Assembly: GCA_018873225.1 (NCBI GenBank)
Contig: JAEILZ010000001.1
Span: 3,844,001-3,908,000, forward strand
Source of the DNA: [Phialemoniopsis] sp. UDSM-2020
Taxonomy: Eukaryota; Ascomycota; Sordariomycetes; Thyridiales; Thyridiaceae
DNA length: 64,000 bases
Direction of reading: 5' to 3'
A program made the position numbers and the translations under genes. Positions within the stretch are counted from its first letter, which is position 1. The number at the start of each line of letters is the position of its first letter. Shown in pieces: positions 58,655 through 64,000 of this stretch. The notes below the pieces were generated by a model. It ran no database searches, was not told where the DNA came from, and saw nothing but the letters and a program-made list of their open reading frames with translations.

Positions 58655-60538
58655 ATGGCAGTCGCACAGCATGAAGAAGCTCAGAGCGGGGATCAGGACT
58701 TCCTGCAGCAAAGCCATCTATCGTACATCATCCCTTTCGCCACAGACTTCGATATTGAGCAGGTTCTCCGGGAAGGCGAAGACTCACACAAGGCCCTCTT
58801 CGAATCGATAGAGCAGAGACCGTGGCTCTTCTTTGGTATGCGCCTACTCGTGTGCCCTTATGCTACTCCTCTGACAGATGACAAAACAGACGAGACCGTT
58901 GATATATACTTAATACTAAGAAATGCCTACAAGAACGAAACCGTACTGCGCTCCTATCTTGCTCGCCTCGCGATTACTCTCGAGGCGCAGATTGTCAACA
59001 GCCTGGCCGGAGACCGTGAGCATGCGCCAGCTACCGAAGTTATATACAATGGCACGGTGCCCGAAACAGAAGACCCTCTGATTGTAGTCGATCAGTCGGA
59101 GGATGCAGAGGATGAAGCTGGTCAGGAACAACATGTCCATGCTATTTGGAAGCTCCCTGTCTTCCTTGGTAGGCCCAGGTTGAGGCTACAGGGACCATCA
59201 ATCACGTTCACAGCTTCTGCCGCCCTCAAGCCGGCGCAAGACCTGTCTCTCGTCGAGAAGGATGGATACCTCCAGAGTAGGATACCATCGGGGATGAATC
59301 TGCTGGATGCTTTCGCGAATGACCCAGCATTGGGCGGTGTCAAACCCAGGCTCTCGGCCCAGCGGGTATCAAAGGTTGCCCCTGTCACTCAGTCGAGGTC
59401 AAATCACCGTCCGATAAAAGGCCTTCAACATCTCACCTTGAAGATCTATCCAGCTTTACACACCAGGGTACGCTTTGCGAGACCAAACACCGCCCCTTCG
59501 AGTCCGACGATTCTCGCTATGCTCGAGATCGACTTCACCCCCTTTTTCGACTGCGAGACTCTTCTTTCCAAAATAGATCTATCCTTGCCGTCTGGAGTGA
59601 TCACGGGCCTGAATCAAGAGCCAGGCCTCACTCTCCCCCTCTCATGCGTCGCCCACGACCATGTCACCTACCTCTACCGTCTCGCCCCCCAAGAGCAAGA
59701 GCTCGACCCGTCCCGCAACCCTGCGCAGGACCTTGACATCACGATCGAGGTCTCAGCGCTGGTCAAGCCAGGGGTCTGCAACCCGACACTCCAAATGTCG
59801 TGGATCACACCCATCGACTTCACCCCGCCCGTCAACCCGGGCTTCGGCACCCCGATCGCCAACCCCTCGGGACTCCAGCGCGCCCACCGGCCCTCGCAGC
59901 TCTCCATCGACGGCTCCGCCTCCCTCACCGCGCCGGCCGTCAGCCGCCCCGACGCCCTCCCCGCCCTCGAGGCCGCCGCCGCCCGCACCACCGAGACCAC
60001 CATCCCGGACTTTGGCATCACCATGACCTTCGCCGCGCCCCAGGGCCCCGTCTACGCCGGCGAGGAGTTCACCTGGACCGTCTTCGTCGTCAACCGCACC
60101 TCGCCCGCAGCGACCGGTGCCGCTCCGGGCCCCGGGCAGGCTGGGCCGACGGCCGCGCCTCCCGCGCCGCGCAAGCTCGCCCTCTTCGCCGTGCCGCGCC
60201 GGCACCGCCGCAACGACGCACACCGCGCCGTGCGTCCGCCCTCGCGGAGCGGCCGTAAGGCGGGCGCCGAGCAGGTCGCCGACGCGGTGCTCGACGAGAA
60301 CGTCGTGCACGCCATGCAGCGGACGTCCCTCGTCGACGCCGCCGACGTGGTGTGCCTCAGCTCAGACACGCGCGTGGGCCCCCTGGCGCCGAGCGCGTGC
60401 CACGTCGTCGAGCTGCGGTTCTTGGCGCTGCGGGCAGGCCTCGTGGGCGTTGAAGCCATCAGGGTGGTGGATCTGGGCTCGCAGGAGCATGTCGACGTCA
60501 GGGAGCTGCCCATTATGGTTGTTCAAGAGAGGGAATAG
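58655..60538 (+). CDS. TRS65: TRAPPII complex subunit Trs65 family
   Basis: Single exon, 627 aa. Trs65 belongs to the TRAPPII tethering complex at the trans-Golgi, which activates Rab11-type Ypt31/32 GTPases. The sequence has the fungal Trs65 order: an N-terminal part with RPWLFFGMRLLVCPYATPL, a middle beta-rich part (LTLKIYPALHTRVRFARP, TILAMLEIDFTPFFDCETLL), and a C-terminal immunoglobulin-like region (ITMTFAAPQGPVYAGEEFTW, ACHVVELRFLALRAGLVGVE). An Ala/Pro-rich low-complexity insert lies at about 485-510. Assignment is from overall pattern, without catalytic motifs to check, so slightly less sure than for enzymes. Confidence 0.8.
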   Translation: MAVAQHEEAQSGDQDFLQQSHLSYIIPFATDFDIEQVLREGEDSHKALFESIEQRPWLFFGMRLLVCPYATPLTDDKTDETVDIYLILRNAYKNETVLRSYLARLAITLEAQIVNSLAGDREHAPATEVIYNGTVPETEDPLIVVDQSEDAEDEAGQEQHVHAIWKLPVFLGRPRLRLQGPSITFTASAALKPAQDLSLVEKDGYLQSRIPSGMNLLDAFANDPALGGVKPRLSAQRVSKVAPVTQSRSNHRPIKGLQHLTLKIYPALHTRVRFARPNTAPSSPTILAMLEIDFTPFFDCETLLSKIDLSLPSGVITGLNQEPGLTLPLSCVAHDHVTYLYRLAPQEQELDPSRNPAQDLDITIEVSALVKPGVCNPTLQMSWITPIDFTPPVNPGFGTPIANPSGLQRAHRPSQLSIDGSASLTAPAVSRPDALPALEAAAARTTETTIPDFGITMTFAAPQGPVYAGEEFTWTVFVVNRTSPAATGAAPGPGQAGPTAAPPAPRKLALFAVPRRHRRNDAHRAVRPPSRSGRKAGAEQVADAVLDENVVHAMQRTSLVDAADVVCLSSDTRVGPLAPSACHVVELRFLALRAGLVGVEAIRVVDLGSQEHVDVRELPIMVVQERE

Positions 60539-60761
60539 TAGAAGACCGGAGAAACCTTTTTTGAAGCCAAGAGCATGGCATCGAATATCATATGCATACG
60601 CTTGTTTCTATGAGCGCTATTCCAGTGACTTGAGTCAAACCCCCAAGACAACTCCTCTATACATGCATCGTAAACGAAAACTCCATAAGCTATGCAACAT
60701 AAGCACAATTGTTTCGTGACCCAATCCAGTACAGTCCAAACAGCCGAGAGAAAGGTCATGA

Positions 60762-63648
60762 TCATGCCAAGTCATCCATATCCTCATCGTCCCAGCCCAA
60801 ACGCTGGTAAATCGTCAAGTTTTTGCCCGCGGGTGTGGCGGGCTCCGTCGCTTCCGCTGCGGGCTTCTGTGGCGAAGCCCCAATCACTTCAGCACTTCCT
60901 TCTGCCTCCCTGGCAGCACTCGTCTGCGAGACGAAAGATCGCGGCATCGCGGACTTTCTCATCTGCAAGGGCGACGACGCCGGCACCATGTCGTCGTTAT
61001 TAGAGCTCTTAGACACCTGCAGTGTCGCCGATGCTCGACGATATGCCACAGGCGAATGCCGTACCATGGACGGCGACGAGGGCGGTATCATGTCCTCATG
61101 AGCAGACGCCGACGGCCTATTTGCTGCTGTCGACGGCCGGATCGGCGTCGCTTGCACCATGCTAGACGTAGGAGTGCTCCCCAGATTCGGGGAGTCAAAT
61201 AGACTCTTTCGCCTTCTTGGCGCCGTCGATGATGAAGGCACCGAGTCAAAGAAGCTAGGGATTTGGGGCCGCTCGAGCTTGCTGCCAAGAGATTCTCCAG
61301 CCAGTGCGTCTCGGAACCTATTGTTGACTGGCGTAGCTTTGACGACGCGCTCAACCGAGGTACGAGTTGGCAGCTTTTGCTTTCTTCTAGACCCAGAGCC
61401 ACCTGCAAACAGCCTCCTTTCGGTCTCCTCCACAATAGCCTTGCCAGCAAGCTGTCTATTAGGTTTCTTCAGTGCCGAAATGGCATTTTGTAATTCAGCG
61501 TCGACCATCGCGCGCTTCCTAGCTTTCAATTCGTCGGCCCCTGTCAGACTCATGCTTCGCGCAAACAGGTTTGGTGGTTTCTCCTTGAGATGAGCCGGCT
61601 CAAGATTCGGGATACCCGCCATCATTCGGGGTTCGCTCATTTCTCTCTTCAACCCGGGGATTGGTGCAGCCGTGGCAGATCTCATGTGGGCAATCACATC
61701 CGTGGGTCCCCTCGATACGCTTCTCCTCAACTTTTCATTAGACAGCACACGGTCGAGGTTGCGCGTGGACCTGCCAGGCGCTGGTCTCTTGGCCACGCTC
61801 CCAGGCTTGGGCCGGGCCTTCTCAGCTGCAGATGGAACTTTGTGAAGCTTTGGCTTTGGCGGGGACACAATGACCGGTCCCCCAAGTTTGCGGTTCAGCA
61901 TATCACAAAGATCCGGCAGACGGGCAGAAAAGCTACGGACGCGTTAGTGGCAGGAACATGCGGGATCAGGGGTATGTGCGTGCTTACAATGGAAGAATGA
62001 TGTCCACGCAAAAGTCCTTCAACGGGTCTGAACTGGGCTTGGTACCCTTTTGACCATCAATGCCCTTCATCTGTGATTCCGCAATAGCCTTCACTTCATC
62101 CAGTGCGACCGACTGTGAAATGCACAAGCGATCGGCATGGACCTCGACAAGGAAGGGAAGGTTGTGCTTGTTCCGTTTCTTCACAGGCGGTTCTGCCTTG
62201 CCCGAAGGTGCAGCCGGCGACATGCCCGGGAGCTGACTTTCTGCAGCATCCTCAGCAGGACACATGCCCTCTAACGCCAGTATCTCGAGGATCAGAATCA
62301 TCTGTAACTGTGTCTCTCGAGTTCGCAAGCATGCAATGTGGAACTTGATTTCTGAGGGGGCCGCCGAAACTTCGTCATCGCGCACTTCAGGTTTGGTAGC
62401 CGTCCACCACTTGCGGACATGGGCGTCCTCGCCAGTCCAGATTCCATTCTTGCTGAGCTTCACTCTCTTCGTTTTTTTCTTTTTCGCTCCTGCCTCGTTA
62501 CCGGAACTGTCGACGACGGTTTTCATCTGAGATATGATTTCCGGAACTGTCTCGGCATACTTCTTGTCGATTAACACAGTTGTCATGACGAGGCTCTTCA
62601 GGAAGTCAATGAGGTCCCTCATCTCCAAGTTTGACTCGGTGTTCAGATGAAAGTCTGCTCTGGCACGAGATAACGGGCCTTTGGCAAAGTACGCGAGGGA
62701 GCCCTGCACTTTGATCAGAATAAGGGCCATTGAACGATAAGGCATGGAGACATACCATAGAATGATACAGAACGTCGAAGTACTGACTACGGATATTTTC
62801 AAAAATATCTTGCGCGGATTTCTGCTCGTTGCCTGCGGCCTCTGTGGACTGCGATTGCTCCAGTTGAGTTGCATTCTGTGAGTCCGCTCGCGACAGGTTG
62901 CCCTGGCTGTCCGGAGTAGGAAGCTGGCTTGGTAAATCTTCTATGACAGCCGACTTCTGGCTGTCATTCAGGGGTTGAGTCTCCGGCTTGGGCCTCCTCC
63001 TGACCATGGATTGGATTTCTTCAATCGCCAGTCTTTTCCGCTTGTTCTCCTTGTACAAGTGTGGTGTGGTCAAGGGTGGCCTAGAGTCCTTGGCGCTGGT
63101 CGAGGCCGCACTGGATGGACTAACACGCTGCTGACAGAAGGCAGAAGATTGTTGGCTCAACTTGTCCAGCTCTACCCAGTTGCCAAGCTTGCATACAGTA
63201 TACAAACCATTCTCGTTTCGTTCAATTGCATAGGAAGTGCTCGATGCATCACAGCGAGCAATCAGTATGCTTGAGCCCAAGCGTCCCTCCAATTCCAGAA
63301 TTCGAATGCGGGACTCGAAGAAGCGTGCCGGTGGCAGAGTACCCGCGGGGGTCGAGAGATCCAGGTACGAGAGGGGAATATGTTCTCTTCCAATTAACAT
63401 GAGAGGCAACAAGTCGGATGACTTTGCAAGAACATTTGGGGGGTGCGGCTGCCAGCATTTTAGTATATCTATTCCTATGAGTACAGCTCAAAGCGACATA
63501 CTCTGAGGGAAATTGGCGGCTTCAAGAGGTCCTCCATAGGGTGAGAAGAGGTTTGGGATCCGAAGCTCCCCTTGGATACCAGAGTAGGCACTCCCCTCTT
63601 GCGCTTATTAGACCCAGCGGACGAGGCATCTTGGGTCTCTTTATCCAT
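60762..63648 (-). CDS. SLD3: DNA replication regulator SLD3
   Basis: SLD3 loads Cdc45 on licensed origins and is activated by S-phase CDK. Four exons: 63648-63502, 63448-62756, 62703-61988 and 61932-60762, with introns of 53, 52 and 55 bp; 908 aa. Conserved segments are MLIGREHIPLSYLDL, SLAYFAKGPLSRARADF, RTRETQLQMILILEILAL (the Cdc45-binding Sld3/Treslin domain) and FFSARLPDLCDMLNRKLGGP, two of them restored only by splicing. The C-terminal third is disordered with many SP/TP sites (MIPPSSPSMV, MVPASSPLQM), as expected for CDK targets. The start MDKETQDASS is preferred; an in-frame ATG at 63777 would add 43 residues. MCB boxes lie just upstream. Confidence 0.88.
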
Positions 63649-64000
63649 CGAGTTTCCGGAGGCGGGCGTCAGGACACCCGAGGATTCGAGGCGCGACGCG
63701 TCCGAGCTGGGGAGAACTGCCGTAGCTTTGAATTGAAGGGATGGCTGGCCATCTAATGCAAGATACTGAATGTGCATGAGAAGTAAATAAGGCTTTCCAT
63801 AGCGCAAGTACAAAATTGACTCGGTAGTCCCTCCGGTCAAGGTGGGATGTGCTGCCCAGGCTTGGTGGACTGTACTTGAAATTGTGGTAGCGTGCCCAGT
63901 ACAGACAAGTGAGGTCACGCGTCAAGACGCGACTCCCGATAAGCACTTGATAGATTGATTGTGTGAAAGTGGGCACTGGTAGGTACTCGGCTGAGCACAG
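63649..64000. other. 5' flank of SLD3, window edge
   Basis: This stretch lies upstream of the SLD3 ATG and holds the MCB-type boxes listed separately. The SLD3 frame stays open through most of it. The window ends before another gene is seen. Confidence 0.45.
63696..63932. promoter_or_regulatory. MCB (MBF) boxes upstream of SLD3
   Basis: Two ACGCGT boxes (63696-63701 and 63917-63922) and one ACGCGA (63927-63932) lie 48 to 285 bp before the chosen SLD3 ATG. MCB elements bind the MBF factor and drive G1/S genes in ascomycete yeasts. ACGCGT occurs roughly once per 8 kb elsewhere in the window, so two within 230 bp is suggestive, not proof. Confidence 0.4.

Noticed and set aside
59661..60310. Ser/Arg/Gly-rich open frames inside TRS65
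   Set aside because: They overlap the continuous Trs65 frame and lie in its GC-rich 3' half; no independent features.

Overview
The window is nuclear DNA of a filamentous ascomycete. The genes carry many short (about 50-110 bp) GT...AG introns with CTAAC-type branch points, the coding sequence is GC-rich, and the families (Zn2Cys6 regulator, BTB protein, fungal MED16, Trs65, SLD3) are fungal. The style resembles Sordariomycetes; that placement is inference, as no search was possible. Sixteen protein-coding genes were modelled, with exon borders worked out by hand. No rRNA, tRNA, CRISPR array or intact transposon was recognised.

Region 1 (1-16.6 kb) looks accessory: an Old Yellow Enzyme-type flavin oxidoreductase (-), a BTB protein (+), a two-helix membrane protein of DUF6601 type (+), a Zn2Cys6 transcription factor (-), a gene-empty 4.3 kb stretch (about 8.9-13.2 kb) with traces that may be decayed coding sequence, and a secreted GH5 glycoside hydrolase (+). 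Intergenic distances are long and no shared pathway is evident.

Region 2 (16.6-64 kb) is conserved housekeeping sequence: a long coiled-coil protein, a Mep/Amt ammonium transporter whose 5' flank holds nine GATA-factor sites, DNA polymerase X (Pol4/lambda type), protein arginine methyltransferase 1, phosphoacetylglucosamine mutase, MUS81, riboflavin synthase, Mediator MED16, a Hst3/Hst4-like sirtuin, CHD1, RLI1/ABCE1, the splicing factor PRP40, TRAPPII subunit Trs65 and the replication initiator SLD3. Four act in replication or repair (Pol4, MUS81, SLD3, Hst3/4-like) and three in chromatin or transcription (PRMT1, CHD1, MED16). This is probably neighbourhood chance rather than a cluster.

No new multi-gene system was found. 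The more unusual signals are gene-structural: a probable GC-AG intron in MED16; long open extensions in frame beyond the TAG stops of MED16 and of the GlcNAc-phosphate mutase, the latter made of an acidic minisatellite; micro-exons in RLI1, PRMT1 and CHD1; introns of length 3n without stops in MED16 and PRP40; and an in-frame upstream ATG that would add a hydrophobic N-terminus to the sirtuin.
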